Shown here: piece by piece, positions 7,702 through 16,665 of the stretch | How positions within the stretch are numbered: position 1 is the stretch's first letter | How the letters are laid out: each line of letters starts with the position of its first letter | Origin: Cypionkella psychrotolerans | GTDB taxonomy: Bacteria > Pseudomonadota > Alphaproteobacteria > Rhodobacterales > Rhodobacteraceae | DNA: 64,000 nt | Assembly (NCBI RefSeq): GCF_001294535.1 | Contig: NZ_LGIC01000003.1 | Coordinates: 1 to 64,000 of the forward strand | Direction of reading: 5' to 3' | Position numbers and translations under genes: made by a program | The notes under the pieces: generated by a model | Told to the model about the DNA's origin: nothing | Seen by the model: only the letters and a program-made list of their open reading frames with translations | Database searches by the model: none

Positions 7702-8918
7702 TGACCCAACATGATGCAGCCAGCATGACTGTGCCGAATGACTGGGATCGCCGGGGGCTTCCGGCCTGGACCTATCATTCCGAGGCGATGTTCGCGCTGG
7801 AGCGTGAGCGGCTGTTCCTGACGCATTGGCAGGTGGTGGGGCATTTGAACGACGTGGCCAATCCCGGCGATTGGCTGGCGTTTGACCTTTTGGGCGAGCG
7901 CGCTGTGGTGATGCGGGGCCAGGATGGCGTGGTGCGGGCGTTTCACAACCTGTGCCGCCATCGTGGCGCGCGGGTGGTGGATGGCGAGAAGGGGCATTGC
8001 AAGGGCGCGTTGGTCTGCCCGTTTCATGGCTGGGTTTACAACCTGGACGGGTCGTTGCGGGGGGCGGCGCAGCCTTCCAGCTTTGGCGCGCTCGACCGGA
8101 GCCAGTTTGGGTTGAAGCCGATTGAGATGGAGATTTTCCACGGCTTTATCTTCATCCGGTTCTTTGCGGGGCCGCAGCCCTCGGTGGCGGATATGCTGGC
8201 CCCCTATGCCGCCGATTTCGCGGGGTATCGCAGCGAAGGCGTGTTGCCGTTGGATATGCCGCATTGGGCGACGGAACTGCCGGTGAACTGGAAATCGGTG
8301 CGTGATGTCGACAATGAAGGCTACCATGTGCCGATGGCGCATCCGGCGTTGCAGGATTTGTATGGCCGGACCTATCGCGATCTGCATCTCGATGGCGGGT
8401 TGAATGTGTCGATTGGCACGTTTGGCGATGCCCCGGCGCGGCGGTGGTCGGTGAAGATGTATCTGGCGATCACCGAGCGGCAGGAATGGTTGCCCGAGCA
8501 TTTGCAAACGGTGTGGACCTATTACGGGCTGTTTCCAAATGCGGTGTTCGCCTTCACGCCGGAGTCGGTGCAGTATTATCAGGAAATCCCGATCTCACCG
8601 GGGAAGACGCGTGTGACGGGGCGGATTTATCGGCAGCCAGTAGAAAGCCGTCGCATGAAGGCGGCGCGGTATCTGGCGTATCGGATTGACCGCGACACCT
8701 CGGCTGAGGATCAGCAACTGTCGATCTGGTCGAACGAGTCGATGCTGTCCACCGCGTTTGAGGGCTTTCATCTGTCGGATCTCGAATATGGGCTGAAGCG
8801 GCACCATGATTCCTTACGTGCGCTGATGCCGGTGATGACTTTGGCAAAGGCCCCGCCAGAAGCGGAAATCGCAGCACGCAATGACGAATTGATTTGCCAG
8901 TCAAAATCGCAGGGTTAA
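7701..8918 (+). CDS. Rieske non-heme iron oxygenase, alpha subunit (second of pair)
   Basis: A 405-aa paralogue of the preceding oxygenase. Rieske ligands are Cys85-His87 (LCRHRG) and Cys106-His109 (CPFHGW). The mononuclear iron motif is DNEGYHVPMAHP (His209, His214). GGAGG lies seven bases before the ATG at 7701, which overlaps the TGA of the first gene. Since the two active-site motifs differ (NYSEC-L-HCPGIH against DNEGYHVPMAH), the proteins probably act on different substrates or successive steps rather than forming one redundant enzyme. Like its partner, it needs an external reductase. Confidence 0.9.
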   Translation: MTQHDAASMTVPNDWDRRGLPAWTYHSEAMFALERERLFLTHWQVVGHLNDVANPGDWLAFDLLGERAVVMRGQDGVVRAFHNLCRHRGARVVDGEKGHCKGALVCPFHGWVYNLDGSLRGAAQPSSFGALDRSQFGLKPIEMEIFHGFIFIRFFAGPQPSVADMLAPYAADFAGYRSEGVLPLDMPHWATELPVNWKSVRDVDNEGYHVPMAHPALQDLYGRTYRDLHLDGGLNVSIGTFGDAPARRWSVKMYLAITERQEWLPEHLQTVWTYYGLFPNAVFAFTPESVQYYQEIPISPGKTRVTGRIYRQPVESRRMKAARYLAYRIDRDTSAEDQQLSIWSNESMLSTAFEGFHLSDLEYGLKRHHDSLRALMPVMTLAKAPPEAEIAARNDELICQSKSQG

Positions 8919-8952
8919 CCTGCATGAAAACCATAAAATCAGGGAGACGGCC

Positions 8953-10053
8953 ATGACACTGACAAGGCGCCACGCGCTTGGACTGCTTGGCGGCACTTTG
9001 GCCGCGCCCTATGCCCGGCCTTCTTGGGCGCAGGCGACGACGGTGAATGTCTATAACTGGTCGGACTACATCGGTGAGACTACGCTGGCGGATTTTGAAA
9101 AAGAAACCGGTGTGGGCGTGGTTTACGATCTTTACGCCTCGGCGGAAGAGATGCAGGCCAAGATGTTGGCGGGATCGACCGGCTATGATGTGGTGCTGAT
9201 GTCGAGCCTGAAGCTGGCGAGTTTCATCAAAGCTGGTGTGTATCAAAAGCCAGATCGTGCCAAGCTGACCAACTGGGCCAATCTGGACCCGGCGATCTTG
9301 AAGATCGTTGAGGGCTTTGATCCCGGCAACCAATATGGCGTGCCGTATATGTGGGGCTCGGTGGGCTTCACCTTCAACATGGACATGGTGAAGGAACGGC
9401 TGCCAGATGCGGATTTGTCGGATTTGGGCACGCTGCTGAACCCCGAGAACGCCGCGAAGCTGGCAGATTGCGGGATTTCGCTGCTGGATAGCCCGACAGA
9501 TTTTGGCTTCATGGTGCTGAGCTATCTTGGCTTAGATGCCAGTTCGGCGCGCGAGCCTGAGTATCGCAAGATGGCCGAGGCGGTGGCGCCGATCCGGCAA
9601 TATGTATCCACCTTCGACAATGCCAACTATCTGAACACCCTGCCGAATGGCGAGATTTGCGTGGCGAATACCTGGTCGGGCGATTACGGCGTGGCAAAGA
9701 CGCGGGCGGCAGAGGCGGGGATCAAGATCGACCTGCAATATTTCGTGCCGAAAACCGGGGCTCCGGCGTGGTTTGACAACTGGTGCATTCCCAGTGATGC
9801 GCCGAACGTCGAAGGCGCGCACAAGTTTATTGATTATCTGCTGCGGCCTGATGTGATTGCGGCCTGCACCAATTTCACCGGCTATGCCAATGCCAACCAA
9901 GCCGCGACGGCTCTGGTCGATCCGGCGATCACCGGGGACCCGGCCGTCTACCCCGATGCGGAAACCTTGAAGCGGCTTTATACCCCCGCGCCACAATCCG
10001 AGGAGCAGGATCGCGAAATCACCCGGATTTGGGCCGAGATCAAGGCGGGTTAG
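8953..10053 (+). CDS. polyamine-type ABC transporter substrate-binding protein (PotD/PotF-like)
   Basis: A 366-aa periplasmic binding protein. The N-terminus MTLTRRHALGLLGG resembles a twin-arginine or Sec signal ending near residue 27 (PSWAQA). The mature protein starts with the PotD/PotF hallmark VNVYNWSDYIGETTLADFEKETG. It delivers a cationic amine such as putrescine or spermidine to the permeases encoded next; the exact ligand here may instead be the substrate of the two Rieske oxygenases. GGGAG is placed well before the ATG. Confidence 0.88.
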   Translation: MTLTRRHALGLLGGTLAAPYARPSWAQATTVNVYNWSDYIGETTLADFEKETGVGVVYDLYASAEEMQAKMLAGSTGYDVVLMSSLKLASFIKAGVYQKPDRAKLTNWANLDPAILKIVEGFDPGNQYGVPYMWGSVGFTFNMDMVKERLPDADLSDLGTLLNPENAAKLADCGISLLDSPTDFGFMVLSYLGLDASSAREPEYRKMAEAVAPIRQYVSTFDNANYLNTLPNGEICVANTWSGDYGVAKTRAAEAGIKIDLQYFVPKTGAPAWFDNWCIPSDAPNVEGAHKFIDYLLRPDVIAACTNFTGYANANQAATALVDPAITGDPAVYPDAETLKRLYTPAPQSEEQDREITRIWAEIKAG

Positions 10054-10054
10054 G

Positions 10055-11143
10055 GTGACTGATCCGTTCATCCGTATAGACAATGTGTCGAAGAAATTCG
10101 GCACATTTCAAGCCGTGCAAGACGTATCGTTGACCGTGGCGCAGGGCGAGATTTTCTCGCTGTTGGGTGGGTCGGGCTGTGGCAAGACCACCTTGCTTCG
10201 GATGCTGGCGGGGTTTGAAGAGCCCAGCGCTGGGCAGATTTTCATCGACGGGCAGGATATGGCGGGGGTGCCGCCGTGGCAGCGCCCGGTGCATATGATG
10301 TTCCAAAGCTACGCTCTGTTCCCGCACATGAGCGTGGAAAAGAACGTCGGCTACGGGTTGAAGCACGAGGATATGACGGCAGCCCAGCGCAAAGCACGGG
10401 TGGCCGAGATGCTGGAACTGGTGCAGTTGACGCCGTACGGGCATCGCAAACCGCATCAAATCTCGGGCGGGCAGCGGCAGAGGGTGGCCTTGGCGCGGGC
10501 TTTGGCACGGCAGCCGAAGCTGCTGTTGCTGGATGAGCCGTTGGCCGCGTTGGACAAAAAGCTGCGCGAGCATACCCAGTTTGAACTGATGTCTATTCAA
10601 GAGCGCACTGGCGTTACGTTCATCGTGGTGACGCATGATCAGGAGGAAGCGATGACGCTTTCGGATCGGATCGCAGTGATGGACAAGGGGCGGGTGAAAC
10701 AGGTCGGTGCGCCGACCGAGGTGTATGAATACCCCAATTCGCGGTTTGTGGCGGGGTTTATCGGCTCTATCACCGCGTTTCCGGCCAAGGTTTTGGCTGT
10801 GGAGGGCGATATGGCGACGGTGCTGGTCGCGGCGTTTCAAGGGGAGGTGCAGGCGCGCGCGGTGCCGGGGTTGAGCGTCGGACAAGAGGTGACGCTGGCG
10901 GTGCGGCCCGAGAAACTGGTGATCAGTCAGGTGCGGCCCGAGGGGGCGAATGTGATTGCGGGTCAGGTCAAGGATCTGGCCTATTTCGGCAAGGATAGTC
11001 TCTACCGCATCACTTTGCCGTCGGGCGAGTTGATCTCGGTGCATTCGGTCAATGCAGGCCGGAGCGCGGGCGGGCGGCCGGATTGGGATGATCAGGTTTA
11101 CCTGAGCTTCGCGCCGGCTGCGGCAATTTTGCTGGTGGAATGA
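10055..11143 (+). CDS. polyamine-type ABC transporter ATPase (PotA-like)
   Basis: A 362-aa ABC ATPase: Walker A GGSGCGKTT, Q-loop MMFQSYALFPHMSV, signature SGGQRQRVALARAL, Walker B LLLLDEPLAALD, switch His in VTHDQEEAM, then a C-terminal TOBE regulatory domain (from about residue 280). It energises import through the two permeases downstream. It starts with GTG one base after the SBP stop and its TGA overlaps the ATG of the next gene (ATGA), showing tight operon coupling. Confidence 0.92.
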   Translation: MTDPFIRIDNVSKKFGTFQAVQDVSLTVAQGEIFSLLGGSGCGKTTLLRMLAGFEEPSAGQIFIDGQDMAGVPPWQRPVHMMFQSYALFPHMSVEKNVGYGLKHEDMTAAQRKARVAEMLELVQLTPYGHRKPHQISGGQRQRVALARALARQPKLLLLDEPLAALDKKLREHTQFELMSIQERTGVTFIVVTHDQEEAMTLSDRIAVMDKGRVKQVGAPTEVYEYPNSRFVAGFIGSITAFPAKVLAVEGDMATVLVAAFQGEVQARAVPGLSVGQEVTLAVRPEKLVISQVRPEGANVIAGQVKDLAYFGKDSLYRITLPSGELISVHSVNAGRSAGGRPDWDDQVYLSFAPAAAILLVE

Positions 11144-12060
11144 TGCGCAACCGGATCGCGCATTGGCTACAGGGTCGGGGCTTTCGCGATGTGATCATCG
11201 GGTTGCCGTATGTCTGGCTGCTGCTGTTTTTCTTTATCCCGTTCTGTCTGGTGTTGGCGATTTCCTTTGGCAGCCGCACGCCAACCGCGCCGCCGTTTGG
11301 CTATGGTGGTGATCATCCGTGGATCAGCTTTGTCGGTTATTCCCGGCTGTTGCATGATGAGCTCTATATAAGGGCGTTTTTGGTCTCATTGAGCAACGCG
11401 GCGACAGCGACGGTGTTGTGTCTGCTGTTGGGCTACCCAATGTCACTGGCCTTGACGCGGGTTTCGGCAAGCTGGCGCAACATCTTGTTGATGCTGGTGA
11501 TTTTGCCATTTTGGACCTCATTCCTTTTGCGGGTTTACGCGTGGATGGGGCTGATGGGCAAGAATTCTTGGTTCAATGGCCTGCTGACTGATGCCTATAA
11601 CCTGCTGACCCCGGCGGGCTGGCATCTGTCGAGCATCCCGATGATGCACAGCAATTTCGCGGTGGTTCTGGTGATGGTTTACACCTACCTGCCATTCATG
11701 ATCCTGCCTTTGTATGCCAATCTGGAGCGGTTGGACCCGGTGCTGGATGAGGCGGCGATGGATTTGGGCTCGCGCCCGTTCCGGGTGTTTCTGGATGTGA
11801 CTTTGCCGCAATCGCTGCCGGGGATTATCGCGGGCGCGATGCTGGTGTTCATCCCGGCGGCGGGGGAGTTGGTTATTCCGACGCTGGTGGGGGATGCGTC
11901 CAGCCCGATGATCGGGCGGGTGATTGCGGATGAGTTTTCCTCGGCCTCGGATTGGCCGATGGCGGCTTCGGTGGCGATTGCGCTGCTGCTGCTGATGGTC
12001 GGGCCGATGATGCTGTACACGCATTATCAGACCAAGGCCGAAGCGGGAGAGGAACCATGA
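11140..12060 (+). CDS. polyamine-type ABC transporter permease (PotB-like)
   Basis: A 306-aa inner-membrane permease with about six helices and the EAA loop that docks the ATPase (DEAAMDLGSRPFRVFLDVTLP). YMGL-type and LPFWTSFLLRVYAWMGLMG segments are typical of PotB/PotH proteins. It overlaps both flanking genes by four bases, consistent with equal production of the transporter parts. Confidence 0.9.
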   Translation: MMRNRIAHWLQGRGFRDVIIGLPYVWLLLFFFIPFCLVLAISFGSRTPTAPPFGYGGDHPWISFVGYSRLLHDELYIRAFLVSLSNAATATVLCLLLGYPMSLALTRVSASWRNILLMLVILPFWTSFLLRVYAWMGLMGKNSWFNGLLTDAYNLLTPAGWHLSSIPMMHSNFAVVLVMVYTYLPFMILPLYANLERLDPVLDEAAMDLGSRPFRVFLDVTLPQSLPGIIAGAMLVFIPAAGELVIPTLVGDASSPMIGRVIADEFSSASDWPMAASVAIALLLLMVGPMMLYTHYQTKAEAGEEP

Positions 12061-12896
12061 GACGCCGCCCCGTCTTCCTGATCACCGTGATGTGCTTTGG
12101 CTTCGCGTTCTTCTACATCCCGATCCTGTCGATGATGGTCTATTCGTTCAACGGATCGCGGTTGGCGACGGTCTGGGGCGGGTTTTCGACCAAGTGGTAT
12201 GTCTCATTGCTGTCAAACAAGCAGGTTGGTGCGGCGCTTCTATTGTCGCTGAAGATCGCGGTCACGTCTGCCACGGCGGCGACGATATTGGGCACGATGG
12301 CAGGGATCACCCTCGCGCGGTTCCGGCGGTTCAAAGGGCGGACGTTGTTTTCCGGGTTGGTGACGGCACCGCTGATCATGCCCGAGGTGATCACCGGAAT
12401 ATCCTCGCTGATGCTGTTCATTCTGATGGCGAAATTCCTCGGTTGGCCGTCGGCGCGTGGGTTCACCACGGTGACGCTGGCGCATATCACCTTTTCGATG
12501 GTGTTTGTGACCACGATCATTCAGTCGCGGATGCTGCAAGCGGATCGCGCCATTGAAGAGGCCGCGATGGATTTGGGATCGAAGCCTTGGGCGGTGCTGT
12601 TTGATGTGACCTTGCCGGTGATCTTTCCGGCAATCCTGTCGGGCTGGTTGCTGGCGTTCACGATTTCACTCGATGATGTGGTGATCACCTCGTTCACCAC
12701 GGGGCCGGGCAACACCACCTTGCCGCTGTTGATCTGGTCGAAGGTCAAGCTGGGGGTGACGCCGGATATCAACGCTTTGGCGACATTGACGGTGCTGGTG
12801 GTCGGTTGTGGTGTGGCTTTGGCGGGGTATCTGTTGAACCGATCCGAGAAGCGGCGCGATGCGGATGCGCGGTTGGCGTATCGTGACAATGACTGA
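12057..12896 (+). CDS. polyamine-type ABC transporter permease (PotC-like)
   Basis: A 279-aa second permease with six predicted helices and an EAA loop (EEAAMDLGSKPWAVLFDVTLP). The ATG at 12057 overlaps the potB-like stop and follows GGAGAGG; longer frames upstream are shadows. SLDDVVITSF in the last third is the PotC/PotI hallmark. It completes a full importer. Confidence 0.9.
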   Translation: MRRRPVFLITVMCFGFAFFYIPILSMMVYSFNGSRLATVWGGFSTKWYVSLLSNKQVGAALLLSLKIAVTSATAATILGTMAGITLARFRRFKGRTLFSGLVTAPLIMPEVITGISSLMLFILMAKFLGWPSARGFTTVTLAHITFSMVFVTTIIQSRMLQADRAIEEAAMDLGSKPWAVLFDVTLPVIFPAILSGWLLAFTISLDDVVITSFTTGPGNTTLPLLIWSKVKLGVTPDINALATLTVLVVGCGVALAGYLLNRSEKRRDADARLAYRDND

Positions 12897-13095
12897 AGGG
12901 GTGCATATTCCGCTGGGTCTGCCGGGATCTGGGCGGCAGCGCTATGCGGCAGCGATGACTTTGTATCAGGCAGGGGTAATTTCAGAGGCAGCGCTGGAGG
13001 TTTATCGGATATGCTCGCCTTTAGATTGCCAAGATCCGCTGGCCTTGCTGCGCGAGCGGGCGTTGGATGTACCGCCGGGGGAGCACCATGACTGA
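12889..13095 (+). CDS. small coupled protein, 68 aa, unknown function
   Basis: The frame begins at ATG 12889, eight bases inside the end of the PotC-like gene, and its stop overlaps the start of the amidohydrolase by eight bases. Coupling on both sides argues that it is a real gene. The product (MTEGVHIPLGLPGSGRQRYA at the start) is soluble, with a short helical body and the motif RICSPLDCQDPLALLRERA containing two Cys. I do not recognise the family. The context suggests an accessory factor for the amidohydrolase or the oxygenases, but this is inference. Confidence 0.65.
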   Translation: MTEGVHIPLGLPGSGRQRYAAAMTLYQAGVISEAALEVYRICSPLDCQDPLALLRERALDVPPGEHHD

Positions 13096-14707
13096 GACTT
13101 TGATTTACAACGCCCGCATCCGCACTATGGACCCGGCCTGTCCGCTGACGGGGGCGGTGCTGTTGCGCGATGGGCTGGTGGTGGCGCTGGGCGAGGCTGC
13201 TGAGGAGCGCGCGCTGGGGGCAAGGCGGATTGATGCGGGCGGACGGCTGGTGCTGCCTGGGTTTCAAGACGCGCATATCCATTTGCTGAATGGCGGGACG
13301 GATCTGGTGGAAACTGCGCAGTTGTATGATTGCGTGACGCTGGCCGAGATTCAGGCGGTGATGGCGGCACATACGGCGGCGCAGTCTGGGCCGATGATCT
13401 GGGGCGCGGGCTGGCAGTGCGGCTTCTTTGGCGATCATAATCTGACGCGCGAGGTGTTGGATACGGTGGTGCCCGATCGGCCTTGCCTGATCTACGATGG
13501 CAATTTTCACAACGCCTGTTTGAACTCGGCAGCCTTGGCGATGATCGGCGTGGGGGCGGATACGCCGGACCCGTTGAACGGTCATATCGTGCGCGATGCG
13601 CGCGGCGTGGCGACGGGGATGCTGCATGAGGAGGCGATCAACTGGGCCACGCAACGGTTGCCGCAAACCGGGGATGATGTGCACAGACAGGGGGTGTTGG
13701 CGGGGCAGGCTTTGGCGAACAAGCATGGCATCACCGGGGTGATTGATCCGTGGATTCTGGATCATCATGCGCGGATTTACAGCGGGGCGCTTGACCGCGA
13801 TGCGTTGACGCTGCGGGTGGCGGGGGCTTGTTTGGTGACGGCTGCCGATACGGTGGAGACGATGATGACCCGACTGCGCAGGCTTCGTGCGGCGCATGGC
13901 GGGCGGGATTTCCACCTGAACGCGGCGAAGTTTTTCCTGGATGGCGGGCTGGAGAACCGTACGGCGGCGATGCTGGCACCCTATGCGGATACCGCCGGGG
14001 GCAATGCCGCGCTGATGTTCCCGCAAGCTCAGATCGACGCGTTGTTTACCGCGCTGGATGCGGAACGGTTTCAGATTCACGTCCATTGCATTGGTGATGC
14101 CGCGACCCATGCCGCGCTGAACGGGTTTGCGGCGGCGCGGGCTGTGAATGGGGCTTGGCCTTCGCTGCACCAGATTGCGCATTGTCAGGTGGTGGATACT
14201 GCCGATTTCCCGCGCTTTGCGGCGCTGGGCGTCATGGCGAACCTCCAGCCGCTTTGGGCCTGCAACGATCCGATCATCCCGGATGAAACCATGCTGATGA
14301 TTGGGTCGGCGCGTGCGGCGCAGACCTATGCGTTCCGGTCGCTGATCGACGCAGGCGCGCCTTATTGCATCAACTCGGATTGGGCGGTGACCACGCTGAA
14401 CCCGTTTGAGATTATCGGCACGGCGGTGACGCGCGAACCGCCACGGGCGCGCGGGGTGGCGGAGCCGTTCTTCCCCGATCAGTGCCTGACCGTGGCCGAG
14501 GCGGTTTTGGGCTATACCACCCATGCCGCCGCCGCCTGCTGGCGGGGCCATTATACGGGCGCGCTGAAACCGGGATATTCTGCCGATCTGATCGTGCTGG
14601 ATCGCGATATCTACAGCGTCCACCCCTATGCGATTGCCGAAACGCGGGTGCTGATGACCCTGTTCAAGGGCCGCGAAGTCTATCGCGCGCCGCATTTTTC
14701 CAACTGA
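13088..14707 (+). CDS. amidohydrolase, YtcJ/imidazolonepropionase-like
   Basis: A 539-aa metal-dependent hydrolase of the amidohydrolase superfamily. It has the N-terminal beta-sandwich and LPGFQDAHIHLLNGG with the HxH metal ligands, LHCIGDAATH-like HVHCIGDAATHAAL, and INSDWAVTT with the final catalytic Asp. YtcJ-type enzymes cleave C-N bonds in amides, formamides or lactams. GGGGGAG precedes the ATG at 13088. In the operon it is the likely step that hydrolyses the product made after oxygenase attack on the imported amine. The precise substrate is unknown. Confidence 0.88.
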   Translation: MTETLIYNARIRTMDPACPLTGAVLLRDGLVVALGEAAEERALGARRIDAGGRLVLPGFQDAHIHLLNGGTDLVETAQLYDCVTLAEIQAVMAAHTAAQSGPMIWGAGWQCGFFGDHNLTREVLDTVVPDRPCLIYDGNFHNACLNSAALAMIGVGADTPDPLNGHIVRDARGVATGMLHEEAINWATQRLPQTGDDVHRQGVLAGQALANKHGITGVIDPWILDHHARIYSGALDRDALTLRVAGACLVTAADTVETMMTRLRRLRAAHGGRDFHLNAAKFFLDGGLENRTAAMLAPYADTAGGNAALMFPQAQIDALFTALDAERFQIHVHCIGDAATHAALNGFAAARAVNGAWPSLHQIAHCQVVDTADFPRFAALGVMANLQPLWACNDPIIPDETMLMIGSARAAQTYAFRSLIDAGAPYCINSDWAVTTLNPFEIIGTAVTREPPRARGVAEPFFPDQCLTVAEAVLGYTTHAAAACWRGHYTGALKPGYSADLIVLDRDIYSVHPYAIAETRVLMTLFKGREVYRAPHFSN

Positions 14708-14719
14708 AAGGCTGCTGAC

Positions 14720-15094
14720 ATGACCCTGAATATGAAACCGATGGCAGCGGGCGACCGCCGGATTGCCAATATCCACACCGCGAAGTTTGAGGAATTTGTC
14801 TATCCCGATGGTCTGGCGTTGGGCGATGCGATCTTGCAGCATGATACGGATTTGCCGCTGGGCACCGGCTTTCACGTCTACCGGATGCCAGCGGGGATGA
14901 CGACGCGCAGCCATCGCCACATGGGGCATGAGCAGTTCCTGATACTTGAGGGCGAGTTGATTGAAAGTGACGGCACGGTGTTTCGCGCTGGCGATCTGGT
15001 GTTTTACCGCGATGGCACCGAGCACAATTCCTACACGCCAAACGGTTGCCTGCTGGCGGTGCATATCGTCGGGCCGGAACAGCCGCTGGAATAG
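14720..15094 (+). CDS. cupin-fold protein
   Basis: A 124-aa single-domain cupin. Metal-site motifs are RSHRHMGHEQFLILEGELI (two His and a Glu of cupin motif 1) and FYRDGTEHNSYTPNG (His of motif 2). Such small cupins are dioxygenases, isomerases or binding proteins. It lies 12 bases after the amidohydrolase and is the last gene of the Rieske/ABC operon, so it probably processes or senses an intermediate. Confidence 0.82.
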   Translation: MTLNMKPMAAGDRRIANIHTAKFEEFVYPDGLALGDAILQHDTDLPLGTGFHVYRMPAGMTTRSHRHMGHEQFLILEGELIESDGTVFRAGDLVFYRDGTEHNSYTPNGCLLAVHIVGPEQPLE

Positions 15095-15330
15095 GTTCAT
15101 CTGCGCCAGTCAGGCAGGTTTGCGGGCCATCTGTCGGGCGAAAAACAGCCCGATCCGGGATAAGGACCAGCCGGATGACCCGCTTCTGTGCTGGGTCCCG
15201 GCAGGCTGCCGGACCGACCTAGCTTCACAGATGCTTGATGGCGAAGCTTGCGCGCAAAGGAGCCTTGACTAGATCCGGAGGCAGTCTGCACATGTGAGGT
15301 ATTCATTCTATACAACGGGGAAGATGCCAA
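15095..15330. other. 236-bp intergenic stretch between operon end and beta-helix gene
   Basis: No gene is recognised. A hairpin of ten pairs with one bulged C lies at about 15204-15225 (GGTCCCGGCAG, then CTGCCGGACC); it has no T-tract, so a termination role is only possible. The segment before 15331 carries CTATAC and GGGGAAG, a plausible promoter end and ribosome binding site for the next gene. Confidence 0.4.
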
Positions 15331-16590
15331 ATGCCTTCTCTGGAAAAACCTGTTGCATCTTTTTAGGCGCTGGTTGCGGCGCACAAGGATAAAACCGCGC
15401 ATCTGATTGTGGTGCAAGACGCTTTGACCAACGCGCCCAGCATCACCCTTTCGCCGGGACAATCGCTGCGCGGCGCAGACCCCGGCTCTGGCATCATGTT
15501 CGCGGAGGGCCGCGACGGGGTTCAGCTGTCCACCGATAACCGCATCCACAGCATCCGCCTGCAGACCTCGGTGGAAAAACGCGCGATCTTCAATGACACC
15601 TCGGTTGCCAGCCTTGGGCGGATTGAGGTGCGCGGGATCATCGTCACGGGGCGGGTGCAAATTCTGGCACGGGACAAGGTCCGCAGTGGCCATGTCGACG
15701 TGAAGGATCTTGATATCGTGTCGGCGGATGCGCGCGGCGAGACAGATCGGCCGCAGGGCTATGGCATGGCTGTGCTGCAGGGGGCGTTCACGCTGTGGAA
15801 CATGCAGCAAGACACTGATGTCACCATCAGCGCCGATCTTGTCGGCCTCTCGGCGGGCCGGGATGGCGCGCCGGTGCGTGGCTGCGGTATCTTTGTCAGC
15901 GGCGGTGGTGACAAGGCTGGCAAGCTGAGCGTGCGACGGCTGGAACCCGATGCGGTTTACAGCGATGGCGGCATTGCGCCGGGCACGCCGGACCAGATCA
16001 CCGGCGGGGTGTTCACCGTCTATGGCGCGCATGTCGATGTGGTGCGCAATCGCGGCCCGGTGATGACTTACGGCGTCAACGACATCGTGCTGGACAACTG
16101 CGGCGTGGTGGATCGCTGGACCGCAGAGGCGAAGATCACCTCGCATGGCCCCAGCGGCATCGGTTTTGTCAATTTCGGCATCGTGCATGAGTTGAAAGTG
16201 AACGCGCCGATTGAAACCTTTGGCCAAGGCGCCCGGGACTTCAACGTCTATACCGGCACGGTCGATCTGGCCGAGTTCGACCGCATCACCACCCATGCGG
16301 ATGGCGCGGAGGGAATCCAGATCAGCCAGCCCATCGGACGGCTTGTCGTGCGCCGGGGCATCGAGACCTTCGGCGGCACCAGGCCCTCGCTGGTCAAGGG
16401 CAAGGTCATCAGCCTGTCCGCCATCGGCCTCAGCATCAAGCCGGGCGGTTCCGCACGCGAGATCGAAATTTCTGGTGGCATCAAGACCCATGGCGCTGGC
16501 GTCGCGCCAATCGAGCAGCATGGCGCAATCGAGTCCCTGCGGGTCAGCGGCGGCTTCCTTGCGGCGGGCGACGGTTTCGACAAGATCTGA
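15331..16590 (+). pseudogene. beta-helix-like repeat protein interrupted by an amber codon
   Basis: GGGGAAG (15317-15323) lies seven bases before ATG 15331. The frame reads MPSLEKPVASF, then TAG at 15364-15366, then ALVAAHKDKTAHLIVVQDA and stays open to 16590 (about 420 codons). The protein is full of short beta-strand/turn units (for example IETFGQGARDFNVYTG, ISGGIKTHGAGVAPIEQHG) suggesting a right-handed beta-helix. Restarting at GTG 15409 would lack a ribosome binding site. A single change from GAG, CAG or AAG to TAG explains it. It is probably a recent nonsense mutation; a sequencing error or suppression cannot be excluded. No signal peptide is seen. Confidence 0.7.
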
Positions 16591-16665
16591 AAGCGGGGTG
16601 CGACCCCGCTTTCCACCGCAGACAGTGCAGCCCGCGCGCTTCCCATATGGTTTGCAGCCTCGGGC

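Noticed and set aside
12521-15100. 859-codon open frame on the minus strand
   Set aside because: Antisense to the PotC-like, amidohydrolase and cupin genes; low-complexity Arg/His-rich product without motifs; an effect of GC-rich codon use.
15204-15225. Hairpin GGTCCCGGCAG/CTGCCGGACC as a third copy of the GGTCCC palindrome
   Set aside because: Only the outer GGTCC matches; the stem interior and loop differ and no CtrA box follows.
15097-16521. Long minus-strand open frame
   Set aside because: Antisense to the beta-helix gene and non-coding spacer; no start signal or motif.
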